This document shows, in pieces, positions 44,437 through 54,615 of a stretch of DNA of 64,000 bases. The DNA comes from Pisolithus tinctorius (taxonomy: Eukaryota > Basidiomycota > Agaricomycetes > Boletales > Pisolithaceae). Location of the stretch: assembly GCA_024663395.1 (NCBI GenBank), contig JANFAH010000009.1, positions 558,001 to 622,000 of the forward strand. The letters are read 5' to 3'. The position numbers were made by a program, and so were the translations under genes. The notes beneath the pieces are model-generated. The model saw only the letters and a list, made by a program, of their open reading frames with translations, was not told the origin of the DNA and ran no database searches. How positions within the stretch are numbered: position 1 is the stretch's first letter; each line of letters begins with the position of its first letter.

Positions 44437-47418
44437 TTATCTGGCGCTCTCTCCCGGGTTCGGGTCGTCCTCGAGCCTGCGGCAACGTATCAACGCAAAG
44501 ATTCAACTTTCGCGGAGAAGACTCACATGTAGTTCCTCTCAATCTCCGACAGGATCGATAAGAAATCCACTTCAACATAGAGATTAGGAGGGAAACAAAA
44601 AGAGGCAAGGCAGACTCACGTAGGTATGCGTGGGCTCGTTCAGCAGATGCAGGTGCTGAATCCGCTTTCCCAACCGCATCGAGTAACGTCGACGCTACAA
44701 ACCGCACTTTATGAACCTGAAAGTGTCTAAATGAGACACGCTAGCAGCAAGGAATACGAGAAAATAGGACTAACCAATGAAGGACCGTTAGTCGCGATAG
44801 ATTGAATGGGTATGCTTAGAACGGAGAAGATTCGTCAGAAAAGAGGTTTACACACCGGAAGAGCGAGCCTACCTATGGAGGATATTCAGTAAATCGCTCG
44901 CAACAGCTTCCCGGTCCTCCATCATCTGACGTTCATCAATGTTCCCATGCATAAAGGTAATAAGCTCGTCCCGGTACTGTTCGATCACGAATCGCACAAG
45001 TTGCTGTGATGGCCAGTCAAGTTAGCATCAATCCTACACAGCATCTCTGCAAACTTGACACTTACTTGCGTCACGTATAAATTTCCTTGTTGTACGAGGA
45101 AGGGGTTAAGTGCATTTGCACGAGATGCTTTAGGATTGTCAAAGAAATCTTTGACCTCGCCTAACGTCGTCTGCCTGAATCCAGTCCCGTACTGGTACTC
45201 CCCGGCATCCAGTGTACCAACGCTATTCCCCCCTCTAACACTATTTCCAGTAGGAACGTAACCAGCGGGAAACTGCCTCTTCAATTGTAGTGGTTCAGGG
45301 ACGTTCTCAAGAGTCTCGAGTATTCTTGTATGCAGGGATTCCACTTCCTCGAGACGAGCCGTAGCAAACTGACCATGCGGAGGTGAGCGCTTGTCGACAC
45401 GTATTCGAACAAGGATATCCCCAAGTAATGCAAAGATCCGGGAAACATAGTTCAACCCCGAGATAATAGAGGTTTTGCCTTGAGGTTGGGGAAGGTACGC
45501 ATTACTCGTAATGCTACGATACACATATGTGGGAGACAACTTCTGTAAATTGAACTGGGGAATACGTCGTGAGGTACGTACTATTCGTCATCGATTTCCC
45601 CTGGGAAGCGCACCGTACAGTCCTCATCGCGGAAACACACTGGTCGTCCGAGAAGGATCGCCATTGATTTGTCAGCTGATGATAAAAACAACGTCAGATA
45701 ATGGTTGGCTTCTGACACGGCGTGTTCATTCGCCGTGATAATGGGCGGGACAGGCGATATATATATGTATGTGATACGTACCACCAAAAAGCAACCAGAA
45801 CGCCCTTCGTCGAACTTCCGATTCGATCGGATCAAGTCCCTCATACGATGCCTCCTCGTGCATGCGGAGCGTGACAGCGATGTGTGCCGCCTCACCGTAG
45901 GTCGCGTGCTGCGTCGCGTCGACCCCCGAGCAAAAGTTGTAACAGCAATCACTTCCCAAAAGGTCACAACCAATGCCATTAGAATTACTTAAAAAAGGAA
46001 TGACTCACAAGTATCGAATTACAACATGCGTCGACGATGGAGGGTCATACGATGCAACTGTGATGTGTCTACTTGCCTCGAAACATGTCCTTGCAAGCTT
46101 CTTCACCGTCGATCTATCTAGCGGCACATATGACCTAGGGACCTGTACGAGGGTAGATGCGACGGTTGACATGACGAGCGCAAAGAAGAGCGGGTCACGT
46201 TCCTCGCGATGCGCACGCAAGGCCGCCATGAACGAGGGCTTGTGTACGCACGGAGTCAGTGGGTACACGAAGTCAAAGAAGAGATCGATTATGAGAAAGA
46301 TTGTGTCTCGCGGTGCGATATCTTCGAGGCGGTGGGGTCTGCAGTAATATGAGAGTGGAGGCAGGATATTCGGTGAGAGCAAAGCGACTGGGGATGAGAA
46401 GTGATGCTGGTGGTGGGTGACATACTCCGCACTCAAGTGACTATCTGAGTGGTCGCTGGGAAACGATCCACCGTAGTGGCCCTGTGAAGGAAGCGAGACT
46501 ACCGAGTGGAAGCAATCTGATGAGGTATCTGTAGAAGTAGAATGTTGAGATAATATATTTGATGATGAAGACATGCAAGGTTCTCTAACAGCCAGCTGAC
46601 CTTGGGCAGCATAGGATGGGGTCACGTTGCGCTGAGATTGACTGGTGAGGGTTTGTGATAAAGGGGAAATGGATGGGTCTGAGGAGCTGCCATCCCGACG
46701 TTGTGCAGAGACGCCCGAAGTTGCTCCGGTAGCTTGGGCTTGTTGCAATCTGCGTAGATAGCTGGGTGAAGCCTGAGTGTTCGGGTAAAGGTCACGTACG
46801 TAGAACGTACGCACAGGTTTGGGGGGCCTCGTTTCTTAGGCTGGTAGTCATACGTGCATGGTATGCCCAGGGTCAAACAATGTTTACAAGGTTGTTTCTG
46901 GTCTTGGGTATCTTTAGCACAGCGCACTTTGCGGGCTCTGCAAGCATCACAGCCTGAATGGAGATATGTATTTAACGAAGATTTTCCGAGGTTCGAGCGA
47001 GTTGACAGAGAGAAAGTGTCCTGACTTACTCTGTGATTGCCGCCTGTGGTGTCATAGGAAGACGCATGTCAGTACACCTGCAGAGAAGAGGAAGACGGTA
47101 GAACAAATTGACATGACGACTAGACAGTCGGCGATTTAATAATATCAATACGTCGGGGGACGAGGAAACCAAAGACTGCGGAGATACATCGGACGACGTG
47201 GACAGACGCACAAGTACTCACCTGGCTTTGCTGTTCTTGACGGGTGGAGTGAGCCCAGGGGATGGTCCTGATTTGGACAACTTGGTCCCTCTTGCGATCG
47301 ACATGGTCATCATATTCCGTCGACTGCTGGTACTGTCTTCAGCTGCCAGAGGCTGAGTCCCAGTACGTGGGGAGTTCATGGAGTCTCTGTCTGATATTCG
47401 TCTGATTTCACCTCCCAT
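44437..47418 (-). CDS. Zn2Cys6 transcription factor with fungal-specific TF domain
   Basis: Multi-exon minus-strand gene. N-terminal exons (MGGEIRRISDRDSMNSPRT...) join by splicing to RRQSQSCDACRARKVRCAKD and CKHCLTLGIPC, giving the full C-x2-C-x6-C-x10-C-x2-C-x6-C binuclear zinc cluster, followed by basic YDYQPKKRGPPN. A disordered Ser/Gln-rich stretch comes next. The fungal-specific TF domain reads IIDLFFDFVYPLTPCVHKPS, then ASYEGLDPIESEVRRRAFW and SMAILLGRPVCFRDEDC. The C-terminus, after two short introns, ends ILSEIERNYM, LEDDPNPGESAR at 44437. Such factors bind CGG half-sites as dimers and often control carbon or xenobiotic metabolism. The target is unknown and the adjacent genes give no pathway hint. 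The exact start among several Met codons is uncertain. Confidence 0.85.
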
Positions 47419-47752
47419 GTTATTCTATAATCTTCAACGGATCTGTGGGACCGCCTTTTTTCTTCGCCCTTTGTTCTTTCCCAGATCCCTCCATGGATTT
47501 TATTTTCTTTCATTACATACTCAGCTGACTCCGTGTGCCTGGCGCCCCTTGGAGGGGTTTCTGGGCTCCGACTTCCGTTTCGGGCACCGCTCACGCCGGA
47601 CCCTGGCTGTCCCTGTGGCACGTAGCTCAGGGCTGCGACAGGTTCATCACACAACAAACAACCCCAAGCCGTCATGAGCTTGCCAATTAGCTGTGTTATT
47701 CAAATCTATTACTGACAGTGCGGATAAAAGAAATGAAAATATGAAATCCAAG
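47419..47752. other. Intergenic spacer between the zinc-cluster gene and the PPR-like gene
   Basis: About 330 bases upstream of the transcription factor. Frames in both directions are short and featureless. It likely holds the transcription factor promoter and the 3' UTR of the PPR-like gene. Confidence 0.4.
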
Positions 47753-50386
47753 TCAACCTACCCTTCCGCCAAGCCCAAGTGCTCCGAGCATCTCTCTCCC
47801 CCGTTCAGCCGCAAGTGACCCTTCCCGAACGCGCCGTCGCACCAGCCTCCCAATACTCCGCCGCAGCTGGATCTGTTCATGATCACCCCATTCTGCCTTC
47901 CATCGTACCAGCTCATCCCAAAAGTCAAACGCCATCTTAGCGTTTCCAACATGCAAGGACGCCCTGATGCAACACTCGCCTATATTCGGCGTGTGTACCA
48001 CACTGCTTCGTGGCGTCACCTGGACGATCTCCCACACGTGCCGCAAGTTAGCTTCCAAAGCCTCCGTAGTTTCCGCCCTGTCGCTCACACTCGCAAGGAT
48101 CAGTGCGGCCATCGTCTTCGCTGACAATGCCTCTAACCCATACTCGTGCGCCCGTTTTACCAGTATGCCCGCGAGTTCCAGGTCTCCTTGCACCAACGCT
48201 TGATGCATCACTGTACCAAACGTAACCGCGTCAGGATGCAACCCGGTCGCGAGCATCCGCTCCACCAAATTTGCTGCCATCCGCGGCGAGTGTCGTGAAA
48301 TAGCCGAAAGTGCCACGTTGATGTCGTAAAGGTCCGGTATTTCTTTCCGCCGGAGCAGTGCGCGGTATGGTAGTAACCCCTGTCTCATCCTGCCAAGCAG
48401 AAAGTAGCCTCTCGCCAGGGCGTTCAAGTCAGAGTGAGCCGCTTTGTCCAGTGGTTCCTTCGACTTGTGGAATGAAAGCAACACCGTCTGTGCGAACTGC
48501 GACATGTCTGCTAGTCTCGTCTCCTTCTTCACAATGGTGTCTTGTAGTCGTTCAGCGTCATTAGCTGTTCTCAGCATCTCCAACTTCTCCTGCGTACGAG
48601 AAACGAGGTTCGCGAACAGAGACACCACCCGGATCATTGCCGCGGCATTCCCAACCACGAGCTCACGGTCCTTCCCCACGGCATATCGCTCCCAAAGCGC
48701 GCGCGCAGACTCCGCAAAGCCGTTCTTTGCAACCATGGAAACCAGTGCGGCGCGCTCGTATGGCGGGATAGGAACTGAAAATTGCACAAGCTGCTTCGCA
48801 AGTGACCGTGCAAGATGGACGTTATGCCTCTCCTCCGAAAGATAATTCATCAGCCATACAACTGCCCTACCCCTGGGAGACATATACCGCACCCTCGAGG
48901 GCATCTGGGGTGACTGTGTGCAGCGGTAGAACATCTCTGCTGACGTGCCGTCCCTGAGCAGCCACGCACGGTTATAAAATAGCCAGACAGTAGCTTCTGG
49001 GATGTCCATATCGCGCACCAGTGAACACATGAGGGTGGCGCAGCGTCGAAACTGGTCGGTAGAACATGACTCGATGGCAGTATGCAAGAGGTCGAGCATT
49101 CCTGAGACCAATTTCTTGCTATGTTCCGTCTGCATTCCTTCGTCGTAAGTCTCGGTCATTGCAACCATGAGCTCCACTCCTAGATGGTGCCAGCCCCAAT
49201 GGAAGCATGCACGGGCAAGGACGTCGCGTATGATCATGCTAAAATCATACTTGGTCGTTGATCCAGCGTTACTCTTCGCATCGACATTTATATCGGCATG
49301 ACGAAATGAGTCAGGAGGGATATGGTGATTTTCCGTAAGTGCTCGGAAAAGATCAAAAGCCTTTTCCTTGTCCCCAAGCAAAACGAGCCTATGGACCACG
49401 CCATAAGCTGCGAGGATCGTTTCGGATGGCCTATAGGACACTGCTTTCGCACCTGTCGGCGCTTGCCAGGCCCTGAGCCACCCCAGGAAGCGAGGAAGGG
49501 CAAGCGCGATGATATCTTGGATACACGTGTCCGGCTGAACATCATCACAGACGGTCCTTATTGCGTGGCAGGCAGCGTTGACAGGAAGCGAGTCGATCCG
49601 GCCAGCTGAGTTGATGAGAGTGAGAAGTGCAAGAACCGTGCCTTTCGCTAGCAGACGTGGATGACGGGGCGAGACGCAGAGGAGAGCCGCTGCAACGCTG
49701 GCTCGGTCCCGCAGTCTAAATGTGCCATGGGCACAGCTAGGGTTGCTATTAGGACTGTCGGTGTTGTGGCGGAGGGTAGCTTCCGGAGGAGCACCAACAT
49801 TAGTATCAACATCAGCGATAACTGTGGGTGAGTTGGGGGGTGTGTTACTGGAGTTGGAATCGTCCTTGCACTCGGCCAATACGTCTGCTGTAATACTATC
49901 CACGATATCCTGACATCCATGCTTAACCGCGCCCTGCGCGATGCAACAGAGAACATCAACTGGGAGAGAGGCTGCGATATTAGAGTCTTGCGCGCGGAGA
50001 AGCATGTAGGCCTGAAAGGGGCTATATTTGCTCTCTTCGACCACAGTCTTGCTCGCGACAGTCTTGAGTTCTTTGACCCCCTTCGTTGGTTCAGAGTACC
50101 GCGAGATGCGGAGTACGGTCCCAAGCAATTCAGGGTAAGGGTTGGGGAGGGAATTACTAGTGTGAGGTAGAGGTATATTTGCTGGAACCACAGTCGGGTC
50201 CTGAGGAGATGTAGCGGGAGCGTCGTCGCTCTCATCACACCTGTTATTGGAGGCATGTCTCGCGTGTCTGAGATACGGCTTGACATCTGAGAGCCTTCCG
50301 TGCTGCACAGTCTGGGCTCCCTGGAGTCGTACAACTGATGAGAGATTTGGAACGTGCACACGGAGGATACGGCGACAAAGTAACAT
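47753..50386 (-). CDS. Pentatricopeptide-repeat-like mitochondrial protein
   Basis: Intronless minus-strand frame of 877 aa. The N-terminus (MLLCRRILRVHVPNLSSVVR) is basic, hydrophobic and free of acids, as in a mitochondrial presequence. The body is all-helical. The last third holds recognisable PPR-like repeats, for example YDINVALSAISRHSPRMAA, then LVERMLATGLHPDAVTFG and VMHQALVQGDLELAGILVKR. Fungal PPR proteins bind organellar transcripts and support their maturation or translation. Only a few repeats are clear to the eye, so the repeat number is not given and the RNA target is unknown. The frame ends at 47753 near a GTAGGT, so a small extra 3' exon cannot be excluded. Confidence 0.75.
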   Translation of the reverse strand: MLLCRRILRVHVPNLSSVVRLQGAQTVQHGRLSDVKPYLRHARHASNNRCDESDDAPATSPQDPTVVPANIPLPHTSNSLPNPYPELLGTVLRISRYSEPTKGVKELKTVASKTVVEESKYSPFQAYMLLRAQDSNIAASLPVDVLCCIAQGAVKHGCQDIVDSITADVLAECKDDSNSSNTPPNSPTVIADVDTNVGAPPEATLRHNTDSPNSNPSCAHGTFRLRDRASVAAALLCVSPRHPRLLAKGTVLALLTLINSAGRIDSLPVNAACHAIRTVCDDVQPDTCIQDIIALALPRFLGWLRAWQAPTGAKAVSYRPSETILAAYGVVHRLVLLGDKEKAFDLFRALTENHHIPPDSFRHADINVDAKSNAGSTTKYDFSMIIRDVLARACFHWGWHHLGVELMVAMTETYDEGMQTEHSKKLVSGMLDLLHTAIESCSTDQFRRCATLMCSLVRDMDIPEATVWLFYNRAWLLRDGTSAEMFYRCTQSPQMPSRVRYMSPRGRAVVWLMNYLSEERHNVHLARSLAKQLVQFSVPIPPYERAALVSMVAKNGFAESARALWERYAVGKDRELVVGNAAAMIRVVSLFANLVSRTQEKLEMLRTANDAERLQDTIVKKETRLADMSQFAQTVLLSFHKSKEPLDKAAHSDLNALARGYFLLGRMRQGLLPYRALLRRKEIPDLYDINVALSAISRHSPRMAANLVERMLATGLHPDAVTFGTVMHQALVQGDLELAGILVKRAHEYGLEALSAKTMAALILASVSDRAETTEALEANLRHVWEIVQVTPRSSVVHTPNIGECCIRASLHVGNAKMAFDFWDELVRWKAEWGDHEQIQLRRSIGRLVRRRVREGSLAAERGREMLGALGLGGRVG

Positions 50387-50749
50387 AAGTTAGCTGCTTG
50401 GAGGCTAACAGTGAGCTCGTCATCAAAAGCGTCAGCAAAAGACACACCACATGCCGCATCTATGTCGGTTCTTCACAGGGAACTCGGTACGCCCTGATTG
50501 AACGCGACGTCTCTTTTGGCCTGTCTGCAAGCAACGCGCCTTCAAAACTTCCGAAACGAAAATTTGGGCAGGAGGTTGGCTGATGACCAAACAACTGCAA
50601 ACATAAATCCCACTATTAGGGGAGCCTTTCTACATTTAGGAAGATGCTGTGGATTGGCGCCTAGATATGAAGGGACAGCAGCTGGGGAGCGCCAAGGAAC
50701 GCTCTTGTTTTCCTTCTTCTACGTCCTTTGCACTGGGACGTCGCTTGCG
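50387..50749. promoter_or_regulatory. Divergent promoter between the PPR-like gene and the coiled-coil gene
   Basis: About 360 bases separate two divergent starts. No other gene is seen. Frames crossing it are extensions of neighbouring reading frames. Confidence 0.4.
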
Positions 50750-51874
50750 ATGCCGAAATTTAGCTACCTCGTTCCAGGAAAGCAGGAAGAACTAGACGTA
50801 GAATGGCACTTGCTGTGGGAGCAGGTGGAAGAAGTCGCCAGGTCTTGTCCTAATGTCTTCGACAAAGCGAGCGAGATCCAGTTGTGGCTCAACAGCTGGC
50901 GCTCTGTCATGGTATGTCTCCCACCCTTCGTATGAATAGTCCGATGTAACGGTTGTTTATGACTGCCACAGGGTTTGCTACAGGACATTGACTCTAGGAC
51001 AGAATCTGCAGGGTTAACGCCCGTCGAGCCGTCTGCCGCCCTTGAGAAACTTATCATGGATGTGAACAAGAAATGCAAATCATTAGAAGCGCATGTATAT
51101 GATCCGTCGCTGCCAGTGTCAGCCCACGGGAAGATGTCAGTTGGAAACAGCTCATCGAACCCCACGGACAAGGGAAAGTCGAAGTCCGGATGGACGGTAG
51201 TACAGGCAAGTGATTCTGTCGAACTAGGTAGCGCTCAATTGGAATGACTTGCGCTCCGCCGACAGGACCGTCCACAGGCGTCGTCCGCTCCAAAACCGAC
51301 GAGCGAGCTGCCGTTATCCGAGTTGTTTCAAACTTTCCACCTTCCAAGCTCGAAGGGAGCCTGGTTCCCTCCAAGCTACTTCTCGCCCGAGTTGCCCAAG
51401 CGATCTACACCCTCTCCTCCCCCATCTCCATTCCATGTTATCGTCACCAGCTTGCCCAGAGCAAACTCACCTCGATTAACTTCACCCACCCCTCCTAGCG
51501 TGGCGCCCAGCAGCCCTGCCCTTTCTGCCCGCTCGAGTTTTACCAGTCCCCACGAAGACTGGGATGACATTGACCGCTTCTACAGTGGCAATGGACCTGC
51601 CCAGTACCCATACCAAGGTTGCCAACTTGCTCCTCCCTCGATCATTCCATCTCCTCCACCTCTTCCACCTCTCCCGACCTCATGTCAGATCCGCAGAGCA
51701 CGGCGCTCCCAAGACCCCAACTTTATGTCGGATCATGAACTCAACCTCTTGATAGAGCGTCGTCAGCGCGACATCGAGCGCACCCAGCTACAGATCTCGC
51801 GGATGCAGTCTGAAATAAGTCATGCGATCGCAGACATCACGGAGTGGGTCGCTGAGCTGAGGCACAGGAAGTAG
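50750..51874 (+). CDS. Proline-rich protein with C-terminal coiled coil, unknown function
   Basis: Three exons, 50750-50911, 50972-51205 and 51266-51874, give 334 aa. The second intron begins GCAAGT instead of GTAAGT (a GC-AG intron), and this join keeps frame from WTVVQ to DRPQASSAPKP. The N-terminus (MPKFSYLVPGKQEELDVEWH) is helical. The centre is Ser/Pro-rich and disordered, with PPPSP and PPLPPLP runs that could bind SH3 or WW domains. The C-terminal 45 residues (NLLIERRQRDIERTQLQISR onward) form a clear amphipathic coiled coil, suggesting oligomerisation. I recognise no family and assign no function. Confidence 0.65.
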
Positions 51875-52489
51875 GGCTCACGTAGTACATGGGGAGCTAA
51901 GTAGTGGAGCCGCCGTGATATGAATCGTTGTAAGCGATGAACCTTTGACTGCTGCGTGTCGAATCCTTGTACTTATGTTAACAAATGAGAATGGTCTGTG
52001 TGTAACTTGTACATATGTATCTTCACGGCATACATGCCGCACGAAGCAAGTATTTTGTGACGTTTGTGTAACATGCCAAGTTGTTGATTCCGGTGTTACC
52101 TTGCTTGCAAGGTTTCTACCGGGGTCATAAATGCGTGGGAGCCAACTCACCACGGAAATTTTTTCCAATTTCGGACAGCCGTGTGAAGATTGAGGGTCCA
52201 ACGCACAACTGCGAGGTATACCGAGAATACTTCACCGCGTCCAACGCACTACATCTCCTGCCATCACCGCCTCGTGTCCAATACCGACAAAATTTCATAA
52301 GCGTCCGACGCGGTGTCCGTCCAACGTACAACTGCGAGAGCTCAACAGCAAAGTTTATTGTATAGTATTTGATAGGAAATGTTATTGTGGTGTTATATCT
52401 TAGTCGTCCAAGGTACAAATGCGAAAGCTGGATAGAAAAGTCCACAGAACTAGACCCAGGCAAAGTCCATAGAGGGGTTTGTGGTAAAT
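51875..52489. other. Spacer with three 20-bp direct repeats beside the helicase remnant
   Basis: No gene seen. Three imperfect copies of a unit like GTCCAACGTACAACTGCGAG lie at 52196-52215, 52319-52338 and 52406-52425. They sit just beyond the 3' end of the minus-strand helicase and may belong to the terminal part of its transposon or to a small separate repeat. Confidence 0.5.
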
Positions 52490-52872
52490 CTAGTGCATGT
52501 TGTCATAAACAGTGTGTGTCGCTGAGATCTCCTGCCACCACTGCCTTGTGTGTAAATCTAGTCCATCTAGCCGATCATCTTCTGCCAAGAGTTCGGGAGA
52601 ATGAGTGGCCTGGAATACTTTGTCGTCGAAATCACATAACAATCGGATAGTATCCTGACTGGAGCTTCTAGACAGAGCAACGTAAAGATTGAACAAATTG
52701 AGACCACCAGTGGGGGGTGTAGCGATATCAACAAGTATGCATGTGATGGCCTGCCCTTGCACACGATAATCCGTAAATGCATACACAGCAGTCATTGGAT
52801 ACTGACGATGTTTGACGACATGTGTGACCGCATGGCCCTCAGGTCCATTACATTTGATTCGAATGTTTTTTT
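52490..52872 (-). pseudogene. C-terminal part of a PIF1-like (Helitron-type) helicase
   Basis: The minus strand encodes EGHAVTHVVKHRQYPMTAVY, then AFTDYRVQGQAITCILVDIA and FNLYVALSRSSSQDTIRLL. The last is the helicase motif VI region of SF1B PIF1 enzymes (YVALSR), and DYRVQGQ is motif V-like. It is the separated end of the helicase whose N-terminal part lies at 58361-60326; copia B sits between them. Confidence 0.85.
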
Positions 52873-53164
52873 TGTTGAGAATGCAATCCGGAGTTATGGT
52901 AGCGTCTCGGAGTTTCGCCCAGAGGGCTCGGAATTGTTCCCCGACCCTTGGAATTAAATTCCGATGTCAATGCACTTACTAATTATGGTACTATAAATTT
53001 TCCGCACCGTTCTTTTCCACCTCAGTGACTACTTCGTACACTGAGGTGAGTATAGCTAGATTCCTGCTCATTTACTTGGTACTGATGTAGTGTAGAAACT
53101 CATACCTTCGTTAGGTACTAATACAGTGACTACTTCGTACACTGAGAAACTCATACCTTCGTTA
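52873..53164 (+). repeat. 5' LTR of copia B
   Basis: It is a 292-bp direct repeat of 58064-58355. Inside, AAACTCATACCTTCGTTA and GTGACTACTTCGTACACTGA each occur twice, an internal duplication near the 3' end. Confidence 0.92.
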
Positions 53165-53175
53165 GGTTATGAGCC
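53165..53175 (+). other. Primer-binding site of copia B
   Basis: It reads GGTTATGAGCC directly after the 5' LTR. The complement matches the anticodon arm of tRNA-Met (GGCTCATAACC), the same primer type as in copia A. Confidence 0.8.
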
Positions 53176-53228
53176 TCGCTCTCGCACTCTAATTCCGAAA
53201 GAGTTGATACACAGCAACAATACCCACT

Positions 53229-54160
53229 ATGGCAAAAGACGATCATTCCTTACAAGTCCCAACCCTAAATGCGGATGGAAGCAACTGGCTATACTTCAAG
53301 GCTCGGGTTGAATGGGCTGATCGGACACCTGACTGGCTTGGATGCGAAACCAGAGGACCCTTCAGCAGGGAAAGATGCCTCCTGGAAGCCCACAGCCACG
53401 GAGCAAAAACTTGTCAGCAAATACCCAGAAAAACTGTGGCAATGGGCTAAGGATGATGGATATGTCAAGCAAGTGATCACTGTGTCGCTCCCGGAATCTC
53501 TATTCCTTCGAGTCCTGAAGGAAGAGACTGCAAAGAGTGTGTGGGGTGTCCTCACCGATCTTTTCCAAAACTGCTCTCGCATCGTCGCAATTGACCTTCG
53601 GAGAAAACTCCAAGAATCCCACTGTTCAGAAAAAGGCAATGTCCGCACTCACTTTGACAAGATGCATGCACTGTGTGAACAACTTGCCGCGCTTGGACAG
53701 TCAATCACAGATGACAACTTTGCAGCCATCATCCTCAGTTCACTTCCTGCTTCTTACAACTCCAACCTTGCAGCTATGACATCTTCGGCCCTAGTCATGC
53801 AAAAGGACCTATCTCTGGACTTCATAATCAAAGTAATTTCTGATGAATATGATAGGCACCAAACACGGACGAAGAGAGGCAACTCCAGAAACTCCGGAAA
53901 TTCCGAAGATGTGGCTTACTCAGCAAAGGATGGAAAGAAGTCCACTTGTGAAAACTGCGGAAAGAAAGGTCATACGAAAGACCAATGCTGGGAAGAGGGT
54001 GGCGGAAAAGCTGGGCAAGCACCCAAGTGGTTCCAGAACAAGGGGAAAGGGAAAAAGAAGGAGAAAGGTACTGGAAAAGCAGCCACTGCAGCCAGTGCAT
54101 CAGCCAGCTCAAGTGCGCAGACCAGCGCTGACTCGGAACCTGATGGAGTTTGGCTAGCAC
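53229..54160 (+). pseudogene. Copia B gag (frameshifted)
   Basis: The start MAKDDHSLQVPTLNADGSNW matches copia gag N-termini. Near 53310-53330 the frame shifts, and the rest (LDAKPEDPSAGKDASWKP through YPEKLWQWAKDDGYVKQ) continues in another frame. The UBN2-like core is followed by one zinc knuckle, CENCGKKGHTKDQC, and a Lys/Ala-rich tail. One frameshift and the interruption at 54161 make it non-functional. Confidence 0.8.
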
Positions 54161-54588
54161 TGTAAGTTAGGTATTTAGCGATCCTAGGGACTCCTAGGGA
54201 TTGATGGAAAGGGTCTAGTTCGACCCAGAGGAGCTCTGTGCTTGGATCAGTGAAAAAGAGTCAAATGAGTGACTGGAGTTGGTCAGAAGGAATGGAGTGA
54301 TGAAAAGAGTGGAGGATTGCGTCTAGGGGTCGTCTAGGGGTGCCTCCGAGAGGGCTTGTCGCAGTCTTTCGTTCGCAGTCTTATATTTTCACTGTCTCGC
54401 AGTCTGGTTTCCTCCTTTTTTTTTTGTTGTGTACTGTAGACCTACACTAGTGCGCAAAAATGCTGACTAAGCTACCAAAAATGCGCCACAAATGTAGGCT
54501 AAGTATCACTAATGTAAACCAAAGCAAAAACACAATAGAAAAGATAAAATAATTAAATCACCTCAGTAGGGAGTACTTATTCCCTACA
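54161..54588. mobile_element. Possible solo LTR or similar insertion between gag and pol of copia B
   Basis: A 428-bp non-coding block starts TGTAAGTTAG and ends CCCTACA, the inverted TGTA...TACA ends typical of LTRs. Reading on both sides (DGVWLA before, HPQDNDWLMEIAEEE after) makes one continuous copia polyprotein if the block is removed. The flanking bases (CTAGCAC and GCGCACC) are similar but do not give a clean 5-bp duplication, so the exact boundary is unsure. Confidence 0.5.
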
Positions 54589-54615
54589 GCGCACCCGCAG
54601 GACAATGACTGGCTT

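Noticed and set aside
48358..48845. Plus-strand frames opposite the PPR-like gene
   Set aside because: They are antisense shadows of a long intronless gene and show no independent features.
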